Shown in pieces: positions 50,701 to 58,070 of a stretch of 64,000 nucleotides of DNA (positions within the stretch are counted from its first letter, which is position 1; each line of letters starts with the position of its first letter). The stretch comes from Cardinalis cardinalis (Eukaryota; Chordata; Aves; Passeriformes; Cardinalidae). The notes below the pieces were generated by a model. It was given only the letters and a program-made list of their open reading frames with translations. It was not told the origin of the DNA and made no database searches. The position numbers and the translations under genes are program-made. The DNA lies in NCBI GenBank assembly GCA_014549065.1, contig JACDOX010000003.1, forward strand, positions 15,875,877-15,939,876, read 5' to 3'.

Positions 50701-53700
50701 TTTGGTGGCCACATGTAAAAAGAAATAATAGAAGCTTATTTGCCCATCCCAGGTATTATTTGCAAAAAATAAAATGTGGATAAAATGTGAATACTATGCA
50801 ATTTAAAAGTATCTATTTAATATAATTGATTTGCAAGAGGCATTATCTCATAATTGTTCCCCAATCATTATGTAAAGTTATTCCTGAAAGGGCAGAGGAA
50901 GATTGTATGGCTGTCTTCAACAAAATGAGNGTCCTTACACTTTGAAAGTTGGTCATTAAAGATGAGTGCCCTCCTAATCACTGCAGCCCTCCCAGTTATT
51001 TTGAATCCACTGCAGTATCTCTCTCTTACACCCATTCTCTCAGACCCAAATCAGTAAGGCCTGCACTGTATTCCTTTTGTAACGTATGCACAAAAAATAA
51101 AAACTCAGGACATGTGGAAGATGGGAATTTCACCTGGGACAGGTGGGAATANTGCTGTTTGCCTACCTGGCTGGCCCTCTCCAGTGGGGCCAGGTCTGCT
51201 TGCAGAGCATTTTGTACCTCTCCAGGCAGGGCTCGTAGGGCTGCCGGAAGGCGTAGCCCGCCCTGCGCACCCGCACGTTCTCCAGGAGCCCCAGGTAGCG
51301 GATCTGGTGGCACACCAGGGCTTCATTGAAAATGTGGGCAGCCTTTTTGTCATTGGGCTTGATGCACCTGCACAGGAAAACCAAAAGGGACAGCTCTTTG
51401 CACTGTACATGCTAACAGCTATGATGGTGAGTTTAAACCATACATTTAAANTGTTTATTTGCCCACGATTCTTCTCCTGGGAAGCTGAGAGGCCTCAGAG
51501 AAAAAGGAAAACAATATNATCTCATTTGCTTCTCCTGTGTTTTGCTGCTTTGGAACATGGTTTGGAGATTGTTTATCCAACAGGTGGTTGTTTGATTGGT
51601 TTCATGTGAATTGTTTTAACTTAATGACCAATCACAGTCAGGCTGTGTTGGACTCTGGAGAGAGTCACGAGATTCATTATCATTCTTTGTAGCATTCTGT
51701 AAGTATCCTTTCTCTGTCCTTTAGTACAGTTTTAGAATAGCATCCTTTAATATAATATAAGTACATAAAATAATANATTAGCCTTCTAAGAACATGGAGC
51801 CAGATTCTCAATTCCTCCTTCATCCTGGGGACCCCGCAAAGACCACAAACCTCATCAAACAAATTGACCAAATCTTCGGCACTGGGGAATTTACCTGATG
51901 TAGTTTGGATTTTTTGTCTGGAGATTTTTCATCAGGGTAGCAACTGAAGCCTTGAACTGTGAACCTGCTGTTGGTGGTCTCTTCAGATTGATCTTAGCAG
52001 GGTTTCCTTCTGGGAACAATGCTTTGATAAGGGAGTGGTTGGCCTTCCACATGGCCTGGGAGAGGTCACGGTACAGGAGATCATTATTTTTGTCAACAAA
52101 TCCTTCCACCTGGTACATCACCTGAACAACAGACAAGAGTCTCATCAGCATAGCTTTTGAACTACAACACAGACCAGTTCAAAACTGACCCAAGAAATTG
52201 ATTTCTCCTTCTTACACACTATCCAAAAGAACCNAAGGATATTTCAGCTTTCATTTTAAGTCTGACATTTGGATGGTTTTTTGTTGGATAAAATGCCTGT
52301 GAACGTGCTACCTGGGAAAGATGCATTTTCTCATGCTGCCAACAGTTCCTTGGTTTCTGAAGTTGAAGAAACCCTTTTTCAGTGATAACTCTGACACACC
52401 ACCACCTGCCAAGACTCCAAAACAATCTTTTTTTCTGTCTGATAAGATTTTTCTCCCTCTCTTTTGAACCAAAACAACAAAAATACCCTTTCCTTTCAAA
52501 GTACTAATGCTTACATTATTTGCCTAACTAAAGCAAGATATGGACTATCACCTCTTGCTATCAGAGTGCAAGCAGCAAGCTGTGCAGCCCCCAGGGGACT
52601 GTTGCTTTAAAGGACTTTTACCAGGAAAGCAGTCCAACAACAACAAGCACGAGTACAAGGCTCTGACCTGCAGCTGGGTACCCAGGAGGCAGCCAGAGGA
52701 ACTTCATGCAGACCTCAGATTGCTACTGGATTCTTTAACTTTCGAGGGTAGGAAACGTATTTGATTAATTGTGACAAATCATCTGGCTGGTAATACAGAT
52801 CCTTCTTCAGAACCATGACTTCTCAGTTCTGCTTGCTATGTGCTAAGTACACAGAATACTGAATGAAAATAGTACTGACACGTATTTTACACAGCAGCAA
52901 GTTACTGGGAACTCAGCAGGCAGCCTTTTACCTTGCAGAACATGTTTCTGGTTCTGACAGGTGCAGTAAATGCCACTACTGAAAAAAAAAACCAACAAAA
53001 AACCCAAAACAACTGTTCATATGAGATTACTTGTATTTCTTAAAAGGAGGGTCAAACTTTAGTTGACCAGTGACAAGATCAAAATGTTCTCAGCTGAGGA
53101 TGGAAAAACAACATTCCTCCCAAAATAGGAGGAATTCACTCTGCTGGGTAAGGGAATGCCTGTAACAATCAAAGACCCTCACTGCTTGCTGGGACACAAT
53201 CTGTGCACAGTCCTTCTCACAGCAATGGGTATTTTCAATCCACTTAGATTTCTCCCAACCAAAGAAATACCTAGGTATTAACCCCTGATAGATTATATGC
53301 AGTTACAAACTCTTCTTGGCAACTAATGTGAATGAAAGCCTGAAAGGTTGAAAGGCTGATATTTCCAGGACTATTTTGAATGAAAAAACTATTGAACCAT
53401 TTAAAATTGTGAGACTGAGAACATTTCAAAAAGCATCAAGCAGTCCTAGGGAAATGAAACACTTTCCAAATATTCTTTACTGTGTGACATTATCACTTCA
53501 GCATATTCAGACAAAAGGAACAATTTCAACCCTACATTTACTCTCAATTTTTAAAAAATTGATTGTCTTCAGTCTACAAATGTAATTATTTTGATTTTCA
53601 TTAATAAAATGTCATAGTGGATTACACACTGAAAGCTGTCAGACTTATATTTATTCAAACTGCTTATGTTGAAAAATGCAAATACAAACATTTGTAAAAT

Positions 53701-56700
53701 GCAAATGTTTGCAAGCTCTCTGTATAACTTTCTCTTCCATCTGTTTAAACACAGAGTATCAAACTCAGTTCCCTCAAATGTAAAAAAACTGCATTTTTTC
53801 AACAACATGACTAAGAACTGCAGCTAGTTCAGTGACAAAGAGCATGTTTTCCAAAATATGTTACCAACAAATGCACATGAATTTCTGTCACTGTGAGCAA
53901 CGATGTATTTCCAGAGACCTAATGCAGCACCAAAGCATNTGGGGCACCTTTCTCCTTTGGTGAAAGGAGAACTGCTTTGATTTCAGCCAGAGCAGCAAGA
54001 GCATGCAGGGGCAGGACAAGGGGTGGGGGCTTCAGACTGACAGAGGGCAGGTTTAGGTTCAACAGCNGGAAGAAATCCTTCCCTGTGAGGGGGTGAGGCT
54101 CTGGCACAGGNTGCCCACAGAAGCTGTGGCTGCCCCATCCCTGGGNGCGTCCAAGACCAGGCTGGATGGGGCTCTAGTGAAAGGTGTCCCTGCCCATAGC
54201 AGGGTTTGGAACTAGGTGATATTTAAGGTCATTTCAACCAAAACCATTCCAAGATCTCTTAAAGCCTTCCAGCCCAAATCACAGATTCTAGGTTTAAGAC
54301 AGAAAAGATTAAGACAGGTGTGGATTTTTCAATCAGCNACAGCAGCCCCCCGGAGCCCAGGTGCTCCCTTCAGCAGGTACCTTGCCAGCATAATGCTGGA
54401 TCCTGAAGCAGCTGTGGGGCAGGGAGGTGTCGTTGAGGAACCGGGAGCACTTGCTCATCCTGCTCTCGAAATGCTGGTGAGTGGCACAGACCTGGTTCAG
54501 CTTCTCCAAAAAGGTGTCATCAGTAACTGTTCCTGGTCTCAGGCACTCTTCATCCAGCATGGCCAGGATTCCAGTTTGGTTCTGAAGTTTCAAAGCAAGA
54601 GCTTTAGTACTTGTTTCCACNACAGCACAAAAAGGAGATAATTCATTTTTTCGACTTCTGCTACCCAGGAAAACATTCTTTAAGCCATCTCAAAGTTTGG
54701 CTCTTTTTACCTCATGACCATTTCCAACTGATTTTTAGCACTTGCATTTTTGAAAGACTTTTTATGAGATCTGAATCCCAAAATTCACATTGAAACTTCA
54801 TGTCATTTACTCAGACTGTAGCAACTCCAATTCAACTNAAAGCATCCAGTTTATGGTAAAATNGCCATGTATTTTATGTTAATGGCTAAAAACTGCTCTT
54901 TTCTGATTGTTAAGGAATTTTATCTTTCTTGCTTTAGAAGTCTTCTCAGTATATACAAGTACTTTGAGTACCTCAAACACTCAGTAACACGTAATTGAGT
55001 TCTCTAGTTTCCATATGAAAAGAAATGTTAATTACAATGCAGCATGTGATATCTGCTATNGAAAACAGCCCTAAATGTAAACATTTAAGAGATGTTTGAT
55101 TTGTTTGGGGTTTTTTTTAGTGTAGGTACTGCTGAATATTTCTACAAAAGTAATATAGCTTATAAGAAAACCCCTTTTTAGTAANATAAACTTCTGCTAC
55201 AAAAAGTAANATGAATAATACAACAAATGNCATGTTCACAAAATTTAGTGNANGAGGATGCATACANACATTACAGCTAAATTAAATCCATGCATTAAAA
55301 ATAGTCCAGAGAGGTTCCTGAATACAACTTACATTTTCTATTAGGTCACAAATGATAGCATTGTTGAAATATTCGATATGAGTCCATTCAATCCCCTACA
55401 AGAAAATATAAATAAATGGATGAACAAGAAAACAATGGAGGGAGCTTTTCCTCTAAGCAATTAAAATGATATTCCGGTTAACCGTGGTACTGCATTCAAA
55501 TTTAATTCCTCATGCTTACCAACAATTCATTTATTAGGGGAAAAAGAAAATGCAATCATCTACTACTAACATTATCTGCACAAAATGAGTGTCCTTGAGC
55601 GGCTGCCAAAGTCACTCTCCATTCCTTTCCCCCACCCATGTCAGCTTCCCATGCACTCCCTGGCTCCAGGCCAGGCTCCTCCCGTGCTGCCCACGCTCCC
55701 ACTGGCCAGAAGGAAATCAGCCCATGGCCCTGCAACTCCTGAGATCAACATTTCTAACTTCTTCCTTGTTGGGNTTTTTTNANTTTNTTTTTTTTTTAAT
55801 GGGAGGAAGAAAGAGGGCTAAATTTAGATAAGACCATTTGAAAAATCCAGAGTATGACAGTTGTTCAGATGTTCTTAATATCACAATTCTTTTTCGAACA
55901 TCAGTGAAAAAATTTCCAGGATGAGATGCCAGTGCATCACAAGGTAGCACTGGTAGGGCAAAGGACTGAAACAAGGAGAATATTAATTTCATTCTTAATT
56001 TGCACTCTCTGGTACTTCTTACAGTTTACTTTTCTCAGAGCATTTGAAATACCATTCAAGAACCAAATTGCAGTAATGATGGTTCACCACTGAATGCAAA
56101 ATTAAAAAGAGAAGCCAAAATTTCATGTTATCCTCAGGATGGTAAGGCATGAACTTTATGTAATTTTTAAAAATGTTTATATAGCAAAACAGTATCACCC
56201 AGTTTGAGTACAGGCACTGTGTGCCAGTTTTTATAGCTGGGAGCTGGTATTTTGTCTGAGCTCTGTGTATAATGTGGAGCACTGCTAAAACCTATGGAAA
56301 CTTTAGCTGGATGTTCACTNACATCAAACACCAGAGGATGGGCTCCACAGGACATCTCAAATTTATCCATAAAGCTCACACAGCTCCCTTCAATANATAC
56401 CTGAAAGAACACTAGAACCAAACTCTATTTGCAGTTTCTTTCATGTTGTGTGCTATTATTTTAGCCAACCAATTGAAGGACTGGCTGTGGCTGGTTTTGG
56501 GTGCATCCTAGACATTGCTGTATAATCCAAAACACAGGCTGCAGGGTAATGGTACTAATACCAGAAAGTGATATTAGTGTTCTAATAAATCAATTAGCCC
56601 TTGCTCAGAACTGCCAGTCATGGTTGCCAACAAATGAATCAGAGCTGGGTCTGGTTTTCACCTGGAGAACTCATAATGTGAAACAAATGCCAAACCATTT

Positions 56701-56969
56701 TTTGCTGTATGTGACTACCACACAGCCCCTCTCAAACATGTTNCATGTCAGCCCTGTGGTCAAAAAGTGCCTCTGTTGCCTGAAAAATGGTTCCAGCTTG
56801 CTTGCCTGTGTGTCTTCCCAGGGACAAGGGGAGGAGGGTAAGGGAAGATCCATTCCAGTATTACCTCTCGGATGTATTCCTCCTGCTCTTCTTTGAGGGT
56901 GAGTTCAATGAAGATCTGCTGCAACTTCTCATTACAGTAGTTGATAATGAATTGCTCAAAGCTGTTGTC
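29600..56969 (-). CDS. Unconventional myosin-Ib, exons for the C-terminal 741 residues (partial gene)
   Basis: This is a class I, single-headed actin motor that binds calmodulin on its neck and phosphoinositide membranes through its tail. It acts on tubular membranes, endosomes and the cortex (known of the family). Eighteen exons with matching phases join to 741 codons plus a stop. Order seen, numbered within this part: relay helix DNSFEQFIINYCNEKL (1-16), relay region to HYAGK (57-123), lower-50K segment (124-199), actin-interface and converter segment CIKPNDKK to the end of the motor (200-297), six IQ motifs (about 312-465), TH1/PH tail (about 470-741) ending LLEVAVP. Against human MYO1B (about 1136 residues) the first ~395 codons, including P-loop, switch I, the TEDS site and switch II, lie beyond the right edge. 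Six IQ motifs exclude MYO1A and other short-neck class I myosins. The coordinates are the outer limits. Introns are not coding. Confidence 0.96.
29724..32266 (-). other. MYO1B last intron
   Basis: About 2.5 kb, AT-rich. It holds an A-run followed by CCACCACCACA near 30364-30385. No recognisable transposable element or extra exon was seen. Confidence 0.5.
32267..32394 (-). CDS. MYO1B exon, TH1/PH domain
   Basis: A 128-nt exon with acceptor CTGTTTCAG and donor GA|GTATG. It encodes GSEAASKGDFLLSSDHLIEM to NIEISD plus two bases of a Glu codon. It belongs to the PH-like fold of the tail that binds phosphoinositides. It is almost identical to the mammalian protein. A 1.2-kb intron without recognised content separates it from the next exon upstream. 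Confidence 0.95.
33580..33732 (-). CDS. MYO1B exon, TH1/PH domain
   Basis: A 153-nt phase 0-0 exon encoding 51 residues, AASRIFLLTKNNVLLADQKS to FFAVHLKE. It forms the central beta strands of the PH-like tail domain, with the SEVPLGDVTKVSMSSQNDGF segment near the lipid-binding loops. Acceptor TTTCACAG, donor GAG|GTTGGT, which is weak at +3 to +6. Confidence 0.95.
35242..35374 (-). CDS. MYO1B exon, TH1 domain start
   Basis: A 133-nt exon with acceptor CCTTTGCAG and donor AAG|GTAATC. The first base completes a split Ser codon. It encodes VGQPFQGAYLEISENPKYKK to NKINRANGK, a conserved TH1 segment. Two acidic replacements relative to the human sequence I remember (ENPKY for KNPKY, AVDEK for AIEEK) are conservative. 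Confidence 0.95.
35375..37827 (-). other. MYO1B intron with AT microsatellite
   Basis: About 2.45 kb. It contains an (AT)n-rich tract at 36438-36500 and no recognised transposable element. The block at 37390-37560 is richer in G and C, but no exon with consistent splice sites was found there. Confidence 0.5.
36438..36500. repeat. AT-dinucleotide microsatellite
   Basis: A run of alternating A/T including about ten uninterrupted TA units, then T and A runs, ATATATAT and a short GT run. It is simple sequence within a MYO1B intron and likely to be length-variable. Confidence 0.9.
37828..37934 (-). CDS. MYO1B exon, TH1 linker
   Basis: A 107-nt exon encoding CKKYRDQFTDQQKLIYEEKL to KDKKALYPA plus two bases of a Ser codon. 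It is a charged, probably helical stretch between the neck and the PH-like fold. Acceptor GTTTTGTAG, donor AG|GTAATG. Confidence 0.95.
38769..38903 (-). CDS. MYO1B exon, post-IQ region
   Basis: A 135-nt phase 0-0 exon encoding MQKYFLEMKNKMPSLSPIDK to KRIFHLWR. Human has Val where this exon opens with Met, a change at the very first base of the exon. The acceptor (TTTTATCACAG) and donor (AGG|GTAGGA) are good. Confidence 0.94.
39301..39375 (-). CDS. MYO1B exon, end of sixth IQ motif
   Basis: A 75-nt phase 0-0 exon encoding VRREYRKFFRANAGRKIYEF to TLQRI. Its first residues complete the sixth IQ motif (WLGLK|VRREYRKFF). Acceptor CTTTCCAG, donor ATT|GTATGT. Confidence 0.95.
39376..42475 (-). other. 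MYO1B intron between the last 87-nt IQ exon and the post-IQ exons
   Basis: About 3.1 kb, AT-rich, with an A-rich run near 41021-41055 and poly(T) near 41529-41538. No transposable element or alternative exon was recognised. Confidence 0.45.
42476..42562 (-). CDS. MYO1B IQ exon (third 87-nt exon)
   Basis: An 87-nt phase 0-0 exon of 29 residues: ARRELKRLKEEARRKHAVAV then IWAYWLGLK. It begins with the second half of IQ5 and ends with the first half of IQ6, each binding calmodulin. It is homologous to the two 87-nt exons upstream. Removing it would leave a hybrid IQ in frame. Acceptor CTTTTAG, donor AAG|GTACTT. Confidence 0.95.
42563..45236 (-). other. MYO1B intron with CpG-dense pocket
   Basis: About 2.7 kb. 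A CpG-dense block of about 150 bp at 42590-42740 stands right beside the exon boundary. The rest is AT-rich with homopolymer runs near 43048 and 43619-43645. No transposable element was recognised. Confidence 0.5.
45237..45323 (-). CDS. MYO1B IQ exon (second 87-nt exon)
   Basis: An 87-nt phase 0-0 exon of 29 residues: ARRELRRLKDE, one residue ambiguous because of an N, then RNKHAIAVIWAFWLGYK. It finishes IQ4 and starts IQ5. It is homologous to the exons on both sides, a tandem exon duplication. Acceptor GCATCACAG, donor AAG|GTACTT, the same donor word as the third 87-nt exon. Confidence 0.95.
45633..45719 (-). CDS. MYO1B IQ exon (first 87-nt exon)
   Basis: An 87-nt phase 0-0 exon of 29 residues: ARKLLRELKHLK, an ambiguous residue, then CNEAATVIAAYWHGTQ. 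It finishes IQ3 and starts IQ4. Codon 13 carries an N (CnT). Acceptor GTTTGCAG, donor CAG|GTAAGG. A short 309-nt intron separates it from the second 87-nt exon. Confidence 0.95.
46337..46363 (-). other. Candidate 27-nt cassette exon in MYO1B
   Basis: On the minus strand a pyrimidine-rich acceptor (TAGTCTCTCCTGTCCAG) is followed by 27 open bases and a donor AAG|GTAACG. The codons, read in the phase of the flanking exons, give MALKLASNK. Inserted here, it would lie between ...YIRGWK and ARKLLREL, inside IQ3. I know of no such exon in mammalian MYO1B. It may be chance, and the donor is imperfect at +5. Confidence 0.25.
47293..47361 (-). CDS. MYO1B exon, IQ2 to IQ3
   Basis: A 69-nt phase 0-0 exon of 23 residues, QQKKYQKIKSSAI to VQSYIRGWK. 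It finishes IQ2 and provides the core of IQ3. Acceptor CCAACACAG, donor AAG|GTGAGT. A run of eight A residues encodes part of the lysines. Confidence 0.94.
47362..49454 (-). other. MYO1B intron, no recognised content
   Basis: About 2.1 kb with ordinary intron composition. I recognise no repeat and no additional exon. Confidence 0.45.
49455..49604 (-). CDS. MYO1B exon, lever-arm start with IQ1 and IQ2
   Basis: A 150-nt phase 0-0 exon of 50 residues: LFKLEDLRKQRLEDL, then IQ1 (ATLIGKIYRGWKCRTHF), then the start of IQ2 (CQVVIASWYRRYS). The IQ1 core has Gly (GGG) where Gln is expected. Acceptor CCCACACCCAG, donor TCA|GTAAGA. Confidence 0.95.
50039..50132 (-). CDS. MYO1B exon, converter
   Basis: A 94-nt exon whose first base completes a split Arg codon. 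It encodes AGV, one residue ambiguous because of an N, then VLFNELRIPEEEFSFGRSKI and FIRNPRT. This is the converter-to-lever junction (FGRSKIFIR motif of class I myosins). Acceptor CCTTCTTAG, donor ACA|GTAAGT. The intron upstream is about 1 kb with no recognised content. Confidence 0.95.
51167..51367 (-). CDS. MYO1B exon, actin interface and converter
   Basis: A 201-nt exon: CIKPNDKKAAHIFNEALVCH, the SH1-region helix QIRYLGLLENVRVRRAGYAF and the converter start RQPYEPCLERYKMLCK to HWRGPA, with split codons at both ends. Acceptor TTTTCCTGTGCAG, donor AG|GTAGGC. Pro replaces the Ala I expect in FRQAYEP. It is markedly more GC-rich than its neighbours. Confidence 0.96.
51452..51845 (+). mobile_element. 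Full-length solo LTR, ERVL type, in a MYO1B intron
   Basis: About 394 bp, TG...CA bounded, starting TGTTTATTTGCCCACGATTC. It continues with AAGCTGAGAGGCCTCAGAGA, ACCAATCACAGTCAGGC, AGAGAGTCACGAG, an A/T poly(A) region (CATAAAATAATA) and the U5 end GAACATGGAGCCAGATTCTC ... GACCA. From memory this matches songbird ERVL LTRs. The flanks TAAAN (51447-51451) and CAAAC (51846-51850) agree at three bases, are compatible at the N, and may be an aged 5-bp target duplication. It fills most of a 527-nt intron and is antisense to MYO1B. No internal viral genes remain. Confidence 0.85.
51895..52121 (-). CDS. MYO1B exon, lower-50K domain
   Basis: A 227-nt exon: VMYQVEGFVDKNNDLLYRDL, SQAMWKANHSLIKALFPEGN, loop-2 region PAKINLKRPPTAGSQF, then KASVATLMKNLQTKNPNYI with a split Arg codon. 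It is part of the actin-binding face. Acceptor TCTGTTGTTCAG, donor AG|GTAAAT. Confidence 0.96.
52122..54380 (-). other. MYO1B intron containing a CR1 fragment
   Basis: About 2.26 kb. A CR1 3' end occupies about 53995-54250, and the remainder has no recognised content. Confidence 0.55.
53995..54250 (+). mobile_element. CR1 LINE 3'-end fragment in a MYO1B intron
   Basis: The plus strand carries ordered CR1 words: GGACAAGGGGTGG, GGTTTAGGTTCAACAGC, GAAGAAATCCTTCCCTGTGA, GTGTCCCTGCCCATAGCAGG, GGAACTAGGTGATATTTAAG, ending AACCAAAACCATTCC. About 255 bp, 5'-truncated. It is antisense to MYO1B and ends about 130 bp from the donor side of the nearest exon. Confidence 0.9.
54381..54581 (-). CDS. MYO1B exon, relay loop region
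   Basis: A 201-nt phase 0-0 exon of 67 residues: NQTGILAMLDEECLRPGTVT, DDTFLEKLNQVCATHQHFES, RMSKCSRFLNDTSLPHSCFR, IQHYAGK. Motor domain after the relay helix, including the HYAGK strand conserved in all myosins. Acceptor TGAAACTTCAG, donor AAG|GTACCT. Confidence 0.96.
55333..55395 (-). CDS. MYO1B exon, relay helix end
   Basis: A 63-nt phase 0-0 exon of 21 residues, GIEWTHIEYFNNAIICDLIE N. It follows the relay helix and carries the IEW-x(4)-Y/F-x-N motif of class I motors. Human has Asp where this has Gly at the first position, by my recollection. Acceptor TTCTTGTAG, donor AAT|GTAAGT. Confidence 0.94.
55772..55799. repeat. Poly(T) run with ambiguous bases
   Basis: A T run with four Ns and one A in about 28 bp within a MYO1B intron. 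It is the only place in the window where Ns cluster, which points to a homopolymer sequencing problem. Confidence 0.7.
56865..56969 (-). CDS. MYO1B exon, relay helix (first exon in the window)
   Basis: A 105-nt phase 0-0 exon of 35 residues: DNSFEQFIINYCNEKLQQIF, IELTLKEEQEEYIRE. The NSFEQ-x(4)-N-x(2)-NEKLQQ relay-helix signature fixes it just after the switch II exon, which is not in the window. Acceptor TTTCATCTGACAG, donor GAG|GTAATA. Confidence 0.96.
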
Positions 56970-58064
56970 CTGTCAGATGAAACATGTTTGAGTTTGCTTT
57001 GTGTAAACAGCCTGGAACCCAGCTGGAGCGAGTTACTGCAGCAGCTGCAGGTCAACAAGCCACTCTATTAACTACTCCCTCCAGTTTTGTGAGGTGATGG
57101 CTGGAGTAATATTTGATTGAGATCATGATTAGTTCAGAAATTTCAGATCAAATCCTTCCCTGAGGCTTTGTCTGTTGGGAGGGACAAAAACCTNTGTAGG
57201 TTTTATTCCTGATGCCTCCACACTGATTCCTTTGAACGAGTCATAAGGACACTTGTGGTGTCAGGAAATAAACAGGCAAAGTTTTGCCTGCACTGATCTG
57301 TCCCCATATATAAAATGTAGGCTCCTGCAGGGTCTGATAAATAAAATCATGACAGTAGCATTAGGTCTTTTCCACTCAGCAGCCAATAAAGCATCCCATT
57401 TCCCTACAGAACAAGGCTCAAGCTGCTATTCCAGCTGCAGCTGAGCCTGGGTTAAGAGATTATTGGCTCCAGAGGTCAACCCACCTCCTCCCTGCCAACA
57501 AACTGCCCCTTGAAATGGTGGGAAACAAAAGAGCTTCATTGACTAAAATTCCTCTAGCAGGCTAATTCATCTAAAACTGGGTTAGGGAGCAAGCAGATGT
57601 GTGACCCTTTGCAGAAGGGACCAGGGAGTGGAGCAGACCCCAGCTGGAGGGGTGGGCTCAGGAAGGAGGCAGTGTCACAGGCTGGGACGTGACTCTCTGC
57701 CTTTTTAAACTCCCAAATANTCTGCTGTACAATACCTGGGAAGCTTAAATTATGCTGATAGAATTTTTATCACTGAAGGTAAGTGCAATCATTTGAATGT
57801 CTGAATTAAGGATCTGGTTGCTAAATGAGATTAAGAACACACAAGCAGATTAGAAAATATTGAGGTAGCACAGATTACTTTTACCATTTTAGTTTTAAAT
57901 GAAGCAAAATCATAGCTGATCACCAAAAATTCCTCAGCCACAAATGCTGCCCCTCTCACCAACTGCAATTATCACTCAGAGATTGCAAAACTTGCATAGC
58001 TCTAGATGAGAGAGTTAAAAGTTGGCATGCAGCAAAATCAGCACTGCAAACAAGACATACTTAC

Positions 58065-58070
58065 TGCATT
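58065..58070 (-). other. Candidate 6-nt microexon in MYO1B
   Basis: On the minus strand, AATTTCTTTTTCAACAG is followed by AATGCA and then the near-consensus donor GTAAGTATG. Phase 0 use would add Asn-Ala before DNSFEQ, at the entry to the relay helix. Strong sites on both sides of six bases are notable, but an insertion there would be structurally unusual and chance is quite possible. Confidence 0.2.

Noticed and set aside
56167..56421. Minus-strand frame of 84 codons between two MYO1B exons
   Set aside because: It does not match myosin, is interrupted by ambiguous bases and lacks paired splice sites in phase with the neighbours. It is intron.
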